Source: Rhodospirillaceae bacterium
Lineage (GTDB): Bacteria; Pseudomonadota; Alphaproteobacteria; Rhodospirillales; Rhodospirillaceae
Reading direction: 5' to 3'
NCBI GenBank assembly: GCA_029245025.1
Contig: JAQWQC010000006.1
Location: 310,001 to 374,000 of the forward strand
DNA: 64,000 nt
Part shown: positions 16,824 through 26,645 of the stretch, in pieces
How the letters are laid out: every line of letters starts with the position of its first letter
How positions within the stretch are numbered: position 1 is the first letter of the stretch
Program-made: the position numbers and the translations under genes
Notes under the pieces: generated by a model
The model's database searches: none
Seen by the model: only the letters and a program-made list of their open reading frames with translations
Told to the model about the DNA's origin: nothing

Positions 16824-18595
16824 TCGCGCGTTGAAAATTGTAAGGCACTGAGGCGTGCGTAGGTGCCGTCAATCTTCACCAACTCATCGTGAGTACCGCT
16901 TTCGACAACACAACCATCAACAACAACATGGATGCAATCCGCGTGTTGAACTGTTGCCAAGCGATGAGCAATAACTACAGTCGTTCTGCCTTTGCGAAGT
17001 GTGTCCATCGCCTCTTGTATTTGCGCTTCTGTTTCCGCATCGAGCGCACTCGTTGCTTCATCAAGCAGTAATATTGGCGCGTTCTTTAAGATAGCGCGCG
17101 CGATTGCAATACGCTGACGTTGCCCGCCGGACAACGACTCGCCCCGCTCTCCTACTACCGTCTCGTAGCCATCAGGCATGGCAAGAACAAAGTCTTCTGC
17201 ACCGGCTGCACGCGCCGCTTCGGTGATTTCTTTATCTGTCGCAGACGGTTTTCCGAATCGGATATTGGCCCGCACGGTATCATCGAACAGAAGAACATCT
17301 TGTGACACCAGAGCCACTGATAGCCTCAGGGACTCAATAGTGACGTCTTGAATATCTTGATTGTCGATCAGAATTCGGCCCGAGACCGGATCGAAGAGTC
17401 GTGGAACCAAATTGAGCAGGGTTGTTTTTCCTGCACCAGAGGGTCCAACCAGTGCGGTAGTCTTGCCGGGTTGTGTCTCAAATGAAATATCATGCAACGC
17501 CGCCTTGCCATCGTCATAGGAAAACGAAACCTGATCAAAAATAATCCCGCCGCCAGAAACAGACAGTGGTTGCGCGCTGCGAGATTCCAAGAGGTTTGGT
17601 TTCTCATCCAATATAGAGAATAGGCGCTCAGCACCAGCGAGGCCTTCTTGAATTTGTGCATTTAGGTTGGCCAATGCTTTCATCGGCCGATACGCCATTA
17701 GCAGGGCTGTAATAAATGAGAAGAATGCACCCGGCGTTGTGGTATCTTGAATTACCCGCCAACCGCCATAGACGATCACAATTGTGACCGCGACCCCGCC
17801 AATCGTTTCCATCAATGGACTCGATAATGCCTTTACTCTTTCGGCTCGCATAACAAGGTCGCGCACGGAGCGGGTCATCGTCTGCGCCCGTTCCGACTCA
17901 TAGTCTTCCATCCGATAGGATTTGATCAGGCGCATTCCCGTGAAAGTTTGCTGCAGAACGGTCATCAAGCCGCCTGTCTGCGCCTGCGTGTCAGCTGTAA
18001 CATGACGAAGTCTACGACCAAGCCGTGTGATTGGAATAACGGTAGCTGGAAAAACAACAAACGCAACCGTAGCCAGTAACCAGTCTTGATAAAACATAAC
18101 GCCAACAAGAAAGATCACAGACAAGCTGTCTTTGCCAAGGCCCGTCAACGCGGTTGACACCGCTTGGCGCATCATCCCGATATCAGTCGTAAATCGAGAA
18201 ATCAGGCTGCCTGTCGTTTGACGTTGAAAAAAGGCCAAATCTTGCGTCATCAAGTGACGGAATAGCCGGTTCTGCATGTCCATCAACACACTCTGACCAA
18301 CACCGGCCATGAGAACGGCCTGAGCGTAAGTCGCAATTCCCTTTATGGTGAAAACAGCGAGCACTGCCCCACCAACCGACCATAACAAATCACTCCGCCG
18401 TTCTACGAAAACGCGATTAACCACCGGGTCCATTAGCCAAGCCAACGCCGCCGTCATTGCAGCCACCAGAACCATGAAAACCGCCGCAAGAGCGACACGT
18501 GACCCATATGGAGCCACTGATTCGCCGACGAGGCGACGGATCAGCGGGCCGGATCGAGTATGTTTTGTAGCTTTTGGCATAAATGTAGGTGGCAT
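16820..18595 (-). CDS. msbA: MsbA-like ABC exporter (lipid A / lipid flippase), half transporter
   Basis: 591 residues. The six-helix membrane domain spans residues ~30-315 (including VGVMFYQDWLLATVAFVVFP and the coupling region around GLMTVLQQTFTGMRLIKS), and the nucleotide-binding domain ~340-591: Walker A VGPSGAGKTTLLN, signature LSGGQRQRIAIARA, Walker B ILLLDEATSALD, H-loop AHRLAT. Length and fusion order match MsbA homodimers that flip lipid A-core across the inner membrane; glucan or peptide exporters of the same fold cannot be excluded. The neighbouring 3-aminosugar pair supports a lipid A link. A second ATG at 18580 is possible. Confidence 0.88.
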   Translation of the reverse strand: MPPTFMPKATKHTRSGPLIRRLVGESVAPYGSRVALAAVFMVLVAAMTAALAWLMDPVVNRVFVERRSDLLWSVGGAVLAVFTIKGIATYAQAVLMAGVGQSVLMDMQNRLFRHLMTQDLAFFQRQTTGSLISRFTTDIGMMRQAVSTALTGLGKDSLSVIFLVGVMFYQDWLLATVAFVVFPATVIPITRLGRRLRHVTADTQAQTGGLMTVLQQTFTGMRLIKSYRMEDYESERAQTMTRSVRDLVMRAERVKALSSPLMETIGGVAVTIVIVYGGWRVIQDTTTPGAFFSFITALLMAYRPMKALANLNAQIQEGLAGAERLFSILDEKPNLLESRSAQPLSVSGGGIIFDQVSFSYDDGKAALHDISFETQPGKTTALVGPSGAGKTTLLNLVPRLFDPVSGRILIDNQDIQDVTIESLRLSVALVSQDVLLFDDTVRANIRFGKPSATDKEITEAARAAGAEDFVLAMPDGYETVVGERGESLSGGQRQRIAIARAILKNAPILLLDEATSALDAETEAQIQEAMDTLRKGRTTVVIAHRLATVQHADCIHVVVDGCVVESGTHDELVKIDGTYARLSALQFSTRD

Positions 18596-18765
18596 TTAAA
18601 AGTTCATGTTCGGACATGTTTAGAGGAGCGCGAAGAATGCTTCAATCGACCACCACCACATTTACAAGAGTCTGACCTAAGTTGTAGGTTGGGATAACCG
18701 TTAAACGCCCGTGCGGCTTGCTTCCACAAGCACCCCCCTCTGGCCATCTATTAGGTTTTCGCTTT

Positions 18766-19905
18766 ATGCGCGATACGGCGTCTTCACCGCTGCCCTTTAT
18801 CGATCTACAGGCCCAGCGGGCTCGCATTTCCGAACAAATTGATACCGCCATTCGTCGTGTTTTGGACCATGGCGCTTTTATTATGGGCCCCGAAGTTATT
18901 GAGGTGGAGCGCCAGTTGGCCGAGCGCACAGGCGCAGCACATTGTCTAACCTGCGCCAGTGGCACCGATGCTCTAATTTTGCCCCTCATGGCCGCTGACA
19001 TAGGCCCAGGTGAAGCGGTTTTAGTGCCCTCATTTACATTTACCTCCTCCGCAGAGGTTGTAGCACTCCAAGGCGCTTCACCGGTTTTTGTCGACGTAGA
19101 TCCACAAACCTTCAACATGGACGTCGACAGCATAAAAGCCGGACTCATCGCCGCTGAACAGGCGGGCATGACAGCAAAAGCGATTATGACGGTCGATCTT
19201 TTTGGTCAGCCGGTTGATTTTGATCCTATTCGGGACTTTGCAGACCAACATAAACTCTGGATATTAGATGACGCCGCTCAGGCGTTTGGGGCAACCTACA
19301 AAGGAACACCGCTGGGAACTATAGGCCGGGTGACAGGAACGAGTTTTTACCCCGCCAAACCTTTGGCCTGTTATGGCGACGGCGGCGCTGTTTTCACAGA
19401 TGATACTGAGCTCTATGAACGCATGAAATGTGTACGAGTCCATGGTAACGGAGGCGGTTCTGCTGAAGCGAGATGTTTGGGTCTAACCGCGCGATTAGAC
19501 TCCATTCAAGCCGCTGTCCTTTTGGAGAAGCTAAAAATCTTCGATGACGAATGCGACAGACGAAACGAAATCGCGCAGCGTTACACTGAAGGTTTATCGG
19601 ATATCGTGCAAACCCCGTGCCTTATTGAAGGTGCCACTTCCGTCTGGGCGCAGTACACATTGGTCTCAGAACAGCGGGATGTCATCGTCAAGACTTTGGC
19701 AGAGGAGAATATCCCAACTGCTTTGTTTTATCCCAGACCACTTCACGCCCAAGCCCCCTATCGGGGCTACCCCGTCTCTGGAAATGGATTGCCAGTTACA
19801 GAACGGCTTGCGGCTCGAGTGGTCAGTCTACCCTTGCATCCCTACTTAGAGATTGACGCGCAGACGCGTATCATTTCTGCCGTGCGGGCGGCTCTCGCGT
19901 CTTAA
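18766..19905 (+). CDS. DegT/DnrJ family sugar aminotransferase, WbpE/GnnB-like
   Basis: About 379 residues, fold-type I PLP enzyme. The N-terminus PFIDLQAQRARISEQIDTAI, the SGTDAL motif, DDAAQAFGATYKG and the lysine motif GTSFYPAKPL (Lys near residue 196) closely follow the pattern of WbpE and GnnB, which transaminate the 3-keto group of UDP-GlcNAc-derived sugars using glutamate. It is followed 13 bases later by a Gfo/Idh dehydrogenase that would supply the 3-keto substrate. Start ATG 18766 preferred to a TTG at 18718. Alternative role: LegC-type C4 aminotransferase for the nonulosonic pathway; the Gfo/Idh partner argues for C3. Confidence 0.9.
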   Translation: MRDTASSPLPFIDLQAQRARISEQIDTAIRRVLDHGAFIMGPEVIEVERQLAERTGAAHCLTCASGTDALILPLMAADIGPGEAVLVPSFTFTSSAEVVALQGASPVFVDVDPQTFNMDVDSIKAGLIAAEQAGMTAKAIMTVDLFGQPVDFDPIRDFADQHKLWILDDAAQAFGATYKGTPLGTIGRVTGTSFYPAKPLACYGDGGAVFTDDTELYERMKCVRVHGNGGGSAEARCLGLTARLDSIQAAVLLEKLKIFDDECDRRNEIAQRYTEGLSDIVQTPCLIEGATSVWAQYTLVSEQRDVIVKTLAEENIPTALFYPRPLHAQAPYRGYPVSGNGLPVTERLAARVVSLPLHPYLEIDAQTRIISAVRAALAS

Positions 19906-19918
19906 AAGCGTATTATTG

Positions 19919-20842
19919 ATGGCAGATCAGAAAAAACTGCGTGCCGCCGTCATCGGCCTCGGGCGCATGGGCAAACATCACGTGGCTGCGTGTGTCGATA
20001 CTGACGCCATTAATCTTATCGGTGTCTATGATGCACAGCCCAACTTAGCGTCACAGGTTGCAACAGAGACCGGTTGTGAAGCCCTCGCCGACATCGACAA
20101 TCTCACGACTCAAATTGATCTGGCCATTATCGCTGTACCCACCCAATTTCATACAGCGATCGCCCTGCCTTTGCTGTCGTCGGGCATTTCTTGTTTGGTG
20201 GAAAAACCGATGGCTGCGACAGAACAGGGGGCCCAAGAGTTGATAGAGGCAGCCGCTAAAGGCGATTCCTACATAGGTATTGGTCATGTTGAGCGCTTTA
20301 ACCCAGCGATCAGCGCTTTGAGAGCATCATTGGAATCGGATCTGGCAAATGGATGCCGCGTCACTTCATTCTCCGCACGGCGTCTTAATTTAAAAGCGAG
20401 CCGGACCTATGATGTCGACGCGGTCTTGGATTTGATGATTCACGATCTCGACCTGCTGATCGAACTGGATCTCGGTGCAGTAGCGTCGATTGAATGTGCA
20501 CATAACAGTACAGAGGATTGCGTGTCTGCATCCTTGAATTTGGACTCTGGAATTACAGCGTCCTTCGACGTCAGCCGAATTGCAGCCTCTCAAAACCGAA
20601 GCCTGACAATAGAAACAACAGGATCGACCTTCGATCTGAAATTTACGACCAGGGCGGTAACACGTACTTTCAGCGGTGATGCCACGCCGCTCAACGTAAA
20701 AGAGATCGATCCACTGCGCGCGCAATTGGCCTCGTTCATTGCCTTCATTGGTGGTGATAATTCACGCATGGCAACCGGCGAAGACGGCCGAGCAGCTTTA
20801 CAGTTGGCCAATCGTGTTCGCGACAGAGCAGGTCTTCTGTGA
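19919..20842 (+). CDS. Gfo/Idh/MocA family dehydrogenase, GnnA/WlbA-like
   Basis: About 307 residues. The N-terminal Rossmann motif is VIGLGRMGKHH (residues ~11-21) and the signature EKP appears as CLVEKPMAAT near residue 96; a MIHDLDLLIEL block lies in the C-terminal domain. Family members oxidise a sugar hydroxyl with NAD(P). Together with the WbpE/GnnB-like aminotransferase it would make 3-amino-3-deoxy-UDP-GlcNAc, as GnnA/GnnB do for lipid A that has four amide-linked chains, or WlbA/WbpE do for uronic sugars. No UDP-GlcNAc 6-dehydrogenase is in the window, which favours the GnnA reading. ATG 19919 follows the aminotransferase stop by 13 bases. Confidence 0.85.
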   Translation: MADQKKLRAAVIGLGRMGKHHVAACVDTDAINLIGVYDAQPNLASQVATETGCEALADIDNLTTQIDLAIIAVPTQFHTAIALPLLSSGISCLVEKPMAATEQGAQELIEAAAKGDSYIGIGHVERFNPAISALRASLESDLANGCRVTSFSARRLNLKASRTYDVDAVLDLMIHDLDLLIELDLGAVASIECAHNSTEDCVSASLNLDSGITASFDVSRIAASQNRSLTIETTGSTFDLKFTTRAVTRTFSGDATPLNVKEIDPLRAQLASFIAFIGGDNSRMATGEDGRAALQLANRVRDRAGLL

Positions 20843-22116
20843 GCACGGTGCCCAGCAAAGGACCAGTCAGCCGCCGCGCGCTCTGGTCTTGGGCGCTGTT
20901 TGATTTTGGTAACTCGGGATTTACAACCGTCGTTTCAACGTTCGTGTTTTCTGCCTACTTCACTCAGGCGATCGCACCAGATGCTGAGACAGGAACAGCG
21001 CTTTGGGGAACGGCGACGGGTATCGCTGGATTACTTGTCGCGCTGACCAGCCCAGTCGTTGGCGCTATTGCCGATCATACGGGTCAACGAAAACCATGGT
21101 TGGCATTTTTTACGTTGTTGTGCGTCGTTGCCACTGCCGCGCTGTGGTTCGCAGCGCCGGGACAAAACTCAATTCCCCTGGCGTTGACCCTCGCTGTTTT
21201 TGGAACGGTCGGTTTTGAAGTTGGATTGGTGTTTTACAACACAATGTTACCAGACCTGACGACGCCAAACCGAATTGGGCGCATCTCTGGTCTGGCATGG
21301 GGTCTCGGATATGCCGGAGGTCTAATCTGCCTTGTCATTGCACTGGTCGGTTTTGTTCAAGCAGATCCAGCACCTCTCGGTCTAGACAGAGAGAATGCAG
21401 AGCACGTGCGCGCGACCATGCTGGTGACCGCGATTTGGATTGCCTTGTTTACCTGGCCGCTGTTCGCGTTCACACCGGACGGTCAAAAAACCGGCATAGG
21501 GCTCGGCCCAGCAGTTAAGAAAGGCGTGGTGGCTTTGATCGCGACGATTCGTAACGCCAGGCACCATGCCAATAGTTTTCGTTTTCTGATCGCCCGCATG
21601 ATTTACATAGACGGCGTCAACACCATGTTTGCCTTCGGTGGTGTGTATGCGGCCGGCACCTTCGGGATGACAATAGAAGATATTATTGTCTTTGGCATCG
21701 CTCTAAATGTGACAGCGGGATTGGGGGCTGCGGTTTTTGGCTGGATAGATGATCGCTTCGGATCAAAGCGAACCTTAACCATAAGTCTTATCGCATTGAC
21801 GGCGTCGTCTGTTAGCGTGTTGGTCGCCCAAACCGTGGCGCAATTTTGGGTGACGGCACTCATCATGAGCACCTTCTTTGGTCCTGTGCAGGCCGCGAGC
21901 CGAACATTTATGGCCCGGTTGGCACCGCCAGACATTCGGGGAGAAATGTTTGGTTTGTTTGCGGTATCAGGCAAGGTCACCAGCTTCCTGGGCCCATTTG
22001 CCGTCGGTGCCATGACTATTTTGGCTGGCAGTCAGCGCATTGGAATGGCGACGATCTTAGTGTTTCTAGTCGCTGGCTTGGTGATGTTGCAGACCGTCAA
22101 AGAGCCTGATCGGTAA
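20839..22116 (+). CDS. MFS transporter, UMF1 / Atg22-like
   Basis: About 425 residues with twelve hydrophobic segments. The opening WSWALFDFGNSGFTTVVSTF is characteristic of the UMF1 (Atg22-like) group of the major facilitator superfamily; the loop 2-3 motif is GAIADHTGQRKPW. Yeast Atg22 effluxes amino acids from vacuoles; bacterial substrates are unknown. GTG 20839 overlaps the dehydrogenase stop by 4 bases, so translation is coupled and the three genes form one operon. A sugar or metabolite carrier role is possible but unproven. It converges on purH. Confidence 0.88.
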   Translation: MSTVPSKGPVSRRALWSWALFDFGNSGFTTVVSTFVFSAYFTQAIAPDAETGTALWGTATGIAGLLVALTSPVVGAIADHTGQRKPWLAFFTLLCVVATAALWFAAPGQNSIPLALTLAVFGTVGFEVGLVFYNTMLPDLTTPNRIGRISGLAWGLGYAGGLICLVIALVGFVQADPAPLGLDRENAEHVRATMLVTAIWIALFTWPLFAFTPDGQKTGIGLGPAVKKGVVALIATIRNARHHANSFRFLIARMIYIDGVNTMFAFGGVYAAGTFGMTIEDIIVFGIALNVTAGLGAAVFGWIDDRFGSKRTLTISLIALTASSVSVLVAQTVAQFWVTALIMSTFFGPVQAASRTFMARLAPPDIRGEMFGLFAVSGKVTSFLGPFAVGAMTILAGSQRIGMATILVFLVAGLVMLQTVKEPDR

Positions 22117-22142
22117 TGATGGTGTAATCGGTTGCGGCGCCT

Positions 22143-23720
22143 CTAATGTCTAAAATGACGCATCCCAGTGAAGACCATAGCCAAACCTTTCTCATCCGCT
22201 GCAGCAATCACTTCATCATCCCGGATTGATCCGCCAGGCTGAATAACGGCCGTCGCACCCGCTTCTACAGCGGCCAACAGTCCATCCGTAAAAGGAAAAA
22301 ACGCGTCAGATGCTACCACAGAGCCAACCGTCGCTGGAGTGCAGATACCAGCTTCCTTTGCCGCGTCCATCGCCTTAGCGGCGGCGATACGCGCCGAGTC
22401 GACTCGGCTCATTTGTCCAGCACCTATTCCAACCGTGGCTCCATCTTTAGCGTAGATAATGGTGTTTGACTTTACGTGCTTTGCAATAGTGAAGGCGAAC
22501 AACATGTCCGCCGTTTGATCGTCGCTTGGTTTTACTTTTGTCACGGCTTTCAAATCTTCTGCGGTGATATGTCCGGTGTCCTTTGATTGCGCCAAAAGCC
22601 CACCCGCCACGGGTTTAACCATACGCACAGTTTCAGATATATCGGGCATGTCTCCGGTCAGAAGAAGTCGAAGGTTTTTCTTTTTAGCGAACGTCGAACG
22701 AGCTGCGTCGTCAGCGTTAGGAGCAATAACAACTTCGGTGAACAGTTTAATGATTTCTGCGGCAAGGGCGCCGTCAAGAGGGCGGTTCAGCGCAACTATG
22801 CCACCGAAGGCCGAGACTGGGTCGCAAGCCAAGGCTTTGGCATACGCGGATAGACAATTATCAGCGACTGCCACACCACAAGGATTGGCATGTTTGATGA
22901 TAGCCACAGCCGGCTGATCAAATTCGGCGACCAGTTCGAAGGCGGCGTCGGTATCATTGATATTGTTGTAACTGAGTTCTTTACCTTGAATTTTTTCTGC
23001 ACTTGCAACACCAGGACGTGTCTCTCCAGAAAGATATAGAGCCGCTTGTTGGTGCGGGTTCTCTCCGTAGCGGAGATCTTGCTTCTTTGTGCCCGAAACC
23101 GAAAGCCAGTGCGGAAAAGCATCTCCCAATTGATCGGCAAACCAAGTTGAAATGGCGCTGTCGTAAGCCGCTGTCCGCGAAAAGGCGCGCGCGGCTAAAA
23201 TGGTCCGAAGATTATCCGTCACCGCCCCGTCATGGGCTTCCATATTCGCTTGGACTTCATCGTAATCTTTTGGATCGACTATCACTGCCACACCGGCATG
23301 GTTCTTTGCTGCGGACCGGATCATTGCTGGGCCACCAATATCGATGTTTTCTATACAGGTATCAAAACCAGCGCCAGCAGCTACGGTGCTCTCAAAAGGG
23401 TAAAGGTTGACCACGACAAGATCGATAGGTGCTATTCCACGGTCGGCCATCGTCGCTTCGTGATCCGCATTGCCACGCACGCCGAGTAGCCCGCCATGAA
23501 CGTTCGGGTGCAACGTCTTAACCCTGCCATCGAGCATCTCAGGAAAACCTGTGAGATCAGAAACTTCTCGAACTGTGAGGCCAGCATCCGCGATGGCTTT
23601 GGCCGTGCCCCCAGTAGAAACCAATTCAACGCCTTTTCCATTTAAAAATGTCGCAAACTCGACGAGGCCAGTTTTGTCGGAAACGGACAGCAGCGCACGG
23701 CGCACGGCGGAAGCGGGCAT
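22143..23720 (-). CDS. purH: Bifunctional AICAR transformylase / IMP cyclohydrolase
   Basis: About 525 residues, normal for PurH. The N-terminal MGS-like IMP cyclohydrolase domain ([30 protein letters not shown]) is followed by the AICAR formyltransferase domain with [16 protein letters not shown], the [12 protein letters not shown] active-site block and the C-terminal [10 protein letters not shown]. It carries out the last two steps of purine synthesis in the cytoplasm. ATG 23720 is chosen because GAGGTGA lies just upstream; a GTG at 23726 overlaps it. It is a housekeeping gene lying between two carbohydrate gene blocks. Confidence 0.97.
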   Translation of the reverse strand: MPASAVRRALLSVSDKTGLVEFATFLNGKGVELVSTGGTAKAIADAGLTVREVSDLTGFPEMLDGRVKTLHPNVHGGLLGVRGNADHEATMADRGIAPIDLVVVNLYPFESTVAAGAGFDTCIENIDIGGPAMIRSAAKNHAGVAVIVDPKDYDEVQANMEAHDGAVTDNLRTILAARAFSRTAAYDSAISTWFADQLGDAFPHWLSVSGTKKQDLRYGENPHQQAALYLSGETRPGVASAEKIQGKELSYNNINDTDAAFELVAEFDQPAVAIIKHANPCGVAVADNCLSAYAKALACDPVSAFGGIVALNRPLDGALAAEIIKLFTEVVIAPNADDAARSTFAKKKNLRLLLTGDMPDISETVRMVKPVAGGLLAQSKDTGHITAEDLKAVTKVKPSDDQTADMLFAFTIAKHVKSNTIIYAKDGATVGIGAGQMSRVDSARIAAAKAMDAAKEAGICTPATVGSVVASDAFFPFTDGLLAAVEAGATAVIQPGGSIRDDEVIAAADEKGLAMVFTGMRHFRH

Positions 23721-23814
23721 GGTCACCTCAAATGATCAGTCGATTAAACGCGAGAGCCGGGGTTTAGCATGGCTAATGCGAAGGGAAAACGCCTTAGCGC
23801 ATTCTCCTATAGAT

Positions 23815-25755
23815 TTATTTGACAACCTTCAAATGTGGTAATCCAGAGACGTCGGGGGCGTTTATTTGAGAGCGGTCAGGACGTGAGAGTTCAGGGACCA
23901 AATCAGTTAACACATCAAGTGCGGCTTCTTCTTGCTGATGGATACAAGCGTCGCCGAGATGGTCAAGGCGGGTAGCTATGGCCTCAAAAGCACTAACCCG
24001 CGGCCGCGCGATCAAGATGCCATCCATATCGGTTCCTACAGGAGGTTCCTGACCATGGAAAAGCTCCTCTGTAAGTTTATCGCCAGGACGTAATCCAATG
24101 ATTTTAATTTTGATATCTTCGTCGGGCACCTTCCCGGCAAGATGAATAATCTGTCTGGCGAGGTCTATAATTTTGACCGGGGGCCCCATATCAAGAACGT
24201 AAATTGCTCCTCGGTCATTGCGACCTGGACCAAGGGCCGCCGCCTGAAGCACCAGCTCGACCGCCTCCCCAATGGTCATAAAATACCGTTCAATCTCAGG
24301 GTGGGTCACAGTTAGGGGCCCACCTTCAGACAATTGCTTTTGAAACAGGGGAACGACTGACCCCGTCGACCCAAGAACATTGCCAAACCGAACAGTGATA
24401 AACCGGGTGCTTACATTAGCGACGTCAGCAGCCTGACAATATATTTCTGCGAGGCGCTTCCCGGCCCCCATGACATTAGCTGGGTTAACCGCTTTGTCGG
24501 TCGATATCAGGACCATTTCTGGAACATTGTGCGCAATACAAGCGTCCGCGATCACCCGTGTGCCAAGGGCATTCGTGGCTAAGCCCTCAAGTGGGTTGTG
24601 TTCGACCATAGGGACGTGTTTGAGCGCCGCCGCGTGGAAGACAATATCGGGATTGGACGTTTCAAATATGGCAGCGATACGCCCAGGATCACGCACATCT
24701 GCGATGATCGGCTTCATATCCAGAGCGGGCCACGCCTGCCTGACCTCTTGCTCAATTGAATACAGGTTGAATTCGCCATGATCGAGCATCGAGATGTGGG
24801 CGGGACCGGAGGCCGCGATTTGCCGCACCATCTCCGAACCAATAGAGCCACCCGCACCGGTCACCAGGATACGTTTGCCGCGAATAAGAGCGTCCATCGC
24901 TTCGCGATCCAAACTCCTAGCCGGTCGGCCAAGAAGGTCCTCTAGCGCGATTGGCTTGGGCGCAAAATCAGGTTCATCGTAGGCCCGCAGGTCAGCGACC
25001 GGGGGAAGTTTGGTCAACTCCGCGCCCGTATCCTGCGCAACGCGCAGAAGCGCACGGAGAGTTTCACGGCTGTTCTCGGGACGGGTCAGGATAAGGCGCT
25101 GCGGAGCCAGATTGCGTGCGGCCAGCGTTGCGATTATCGCCGTTACATCGCGCTCCAGCCCGAGCACATCGACCCCATTGATAACTTGACCGACGCGGCC
25201 GGGTGTTGCTGTAACCAGCCCAATAACTCTATATCGGCTGTGTGTGTTCATTTGGGTGGCCCGGATAAAGTGGGCAGCCTCATCACCGGCCCCAACCATA
25301 AGTACGGGGGTGCGAGCAGCCTCTTCAGCCGCCAGAAAACCGAGCCGATGATCTTTAAACAAACGGAAGGTCAATCGCGGTGTCGCGAGAAAAACAACCA
25401 ACACAAACCAACCGATGAACGGGACCGACCGGGGCACATCTTCAAGCCGGGCGAAGAAAAACATGAGTGGAATGAACGCTAGGGCCACAACCGTCGCCGA
25501 ACGAACGATGTTGACCGCATCCACGAATGAAACATAGGCCCATACATGTCGGTACAGACCTGTGAAAAAATAAATTATCAAAGCTAAGCATGCATACACG
25601 GATGCAAGCTGAAGTATGATCTCAACCTGGTCGAAGGCTTGGGCACCTAGGCGAAGATAAAACGCCACAGCGACAGCAAAAAATGCCATCGCTGTATCAT
25701 GTAATAATACAAGCAAGTTACGAGGCTGGGTGAATATATTATTGATAGTTTCCAC
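23815..25755 (-). CDS. CapD/WbpM-type nucleoside-diphosphate-sugar 4,6-dehydratase, membrane-bound
   Basis: 646 residues. Four N-terminal membrane helices (~12-115), a CoA-binding-like Rossmann segment with VLMVGAGDEAAHF (~150), then the extended SDR domain with ILVTGAGGSIGSEMV (~295). The catalytic region reads STDKAVNPANVMGAGKR, where Met replaces the usual Tyr of YxxxK, as in WbpM, PglF and FlaA1. These enzymes convert UDP-GlcNAc to a 4-keto-6-deoxy sugar (retaining or inverting) at the cytoplasmic face. It could supply the first step of nonulosonic or QuiNAc/FucNAc synthesis. Start is GTG 25755. It follows the PtmA-like SDR by 57 bases on the same strand. Confidence 0.92.
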   Translation of the reverse strand: METINNIFTQPRNLLVLLHDTAMAFFAVAVAFYLRLGAQAFDQVEIILQLASVYACLALIIYFFTGLYRHVWAYVSFVDAVNIVRSATVVALAFIPLMFFFARLEDVPRSVPFIGWFVLVVFLATPRLTFRLFKDHRLGFLAAEEAARTPVLMVGAGDEAAHFIRATQMNTHSRYRVIGLVTATPGRVGQVINGVDVLGLERDVTAIIATLAARNLAPQRLILTRPENSRETLRALLRVAQDTGAELTKLPPVADLRAYDEPDFAPKPIALEDLLGRPARSLDREAMDALIRGKRILVTGAGGSIGSEMVRQIAASGPAHISMLDHGEFNLYSIEQEVRQAWPALDMKPIIADVRDPGRIAAIFETSNPDIVFHAAALKHVPMVEHNPLEGLATNALGTRVIADACIAHNVPEMVLISTDKAVNPANVMGAGKRLAEIYCQAADVANVSTRFITVRFGNVLGSTGSVVPLFQKQLSEGGPLTVTHPEIERYFMTIGEAVELVLQAAALGPGRNDRGAIYVLDMGPPVKIIDLARQIIHLAGKVPDEDIKIKIIGLRPGDKLTEELFHGQEPPVGTDMDGILIARPRVSAFEAIATRLDHLGDACIHQQEEAALDVLTDLVPELSRPDRSQINAPDVSGLPHLKVVK

Positions 25756-25812
25756 GACAGTGTTCTGATTCCGAACAATCCAGCCCTAAATACTATCCGA
25801 GCCTGACCAGAT

Positions 25813-26613
25813 TCACCATGCCGACCAGCCACCATCCACCATCAGACATTGCCCGGTAACATAACGCGCAGCATCAGACGCCAAATACGCTGCCGCGCCT
25901 TTTACATCTTCCTCACCAGCCATACGCGCCATCGGAGTCCGCTTCTCATAAGCAGCTTTAAATCGAGGGGCCGTATCTCGTTCAATGCCGCCAGGTACGA
26001 TGGCATTCACCCGGACGTCCGGTGCCAGTGACGTCGCCAACCACCGCGTCATCTGCAGGAGCCCTCCTTTAGAGGCGGCGTAAGCCGCTGGGGTGCCAGG
26101 CACATCATCTGCGTCATATAAAGACCAATCAGGTCCCAGGGCACCGTAAATCGACCCGATGTTTATGACAGACCCACACCCCTTTGCCCGAAGGTAGGGT
26201 AGAGCAGCTTGGGTTAGTGCAAACGGTGCCGTTAAGTTGACCTCTAAGGCGTCACGCCACTTGCTAAGGCTTTGCTGTTCAACCGGACTGGTCCAACCGG
26301 TATGTGCATCTGTACCGACAAAAGCGGCGCCGTGGACAACGATGTCGAGGCTACCCAAAGCATCGGCGACTGCAGCCGGGGCAGCCTGCACTTGGTCTTC
26401 AAGACTTAGGTCAACAGTCAAGGCTGCATGCTCACCATCGGCGACAGGGGGTAAACAGGAGGCCATAGCGCTTGGATCATGTCGATCAAGCAGAGCAACC
26501 CGAGCGCCGCATTCGGCCAAGGCACTCGCGATGGCCTGGCCCAGATGCCCTGCGCCACCGGTCACAAGAGCCGAACGACCATCGAGATCAAATAATTCGG
26601 GGACGGATCGCAT
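25813..26613 (-). CDS. SDR family oxidoreductase, PtmA-like
   Basis: About 266 residues. The opening LDGRSALVTGGAGHLGQAIA carries the TGGAGHLG cofactor motif; the catalytic set is NIGSIYGAL (Ser) and YAASKGGLLQMTRWLA (Tyr, Lys). A typical C-terminal GQCLMVDGGWSAW closes the fold. Its place in an operon after a CBS-nucleotidyltransferase, NeuD and NeuB matches PtmA of Campylobacter flagellin-glycan and legionaminic clusters, where an oxidoreductase acts on the hexosamine precursor. The reaction here is inferred from that context. Start ATG 26613 with GGGAG upstream (TTG 26616 less likely). Confidence 0.88.
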   Translation of the reverse strand: MRSVPELFDLDGRSALVTGGAGHLGQAIASALAECGARVALLDRHDPSAMASCLPPVADGEHAALTVDLSLEDQVQAAPAAVADALGSLDIVVHGAAFVGTDAHTGWTSPVEQQSLSKWRDALEVNLTAPFALTQAALPYLRAKGCGSVINIGSIYGALGPDWSLYDADDVPGTPAAYAASKGGLLQMTRWLATSLAPDVRVNAIVPGGIERDTAPRFKAAYEKRTPMARMAGEEDVKGAAAYLASDAARYVTGQCLMVDGGWSAW

Positions 26614-26645
26614 CAAGAAAACTCCCTATCGATGCCCACACTCTG

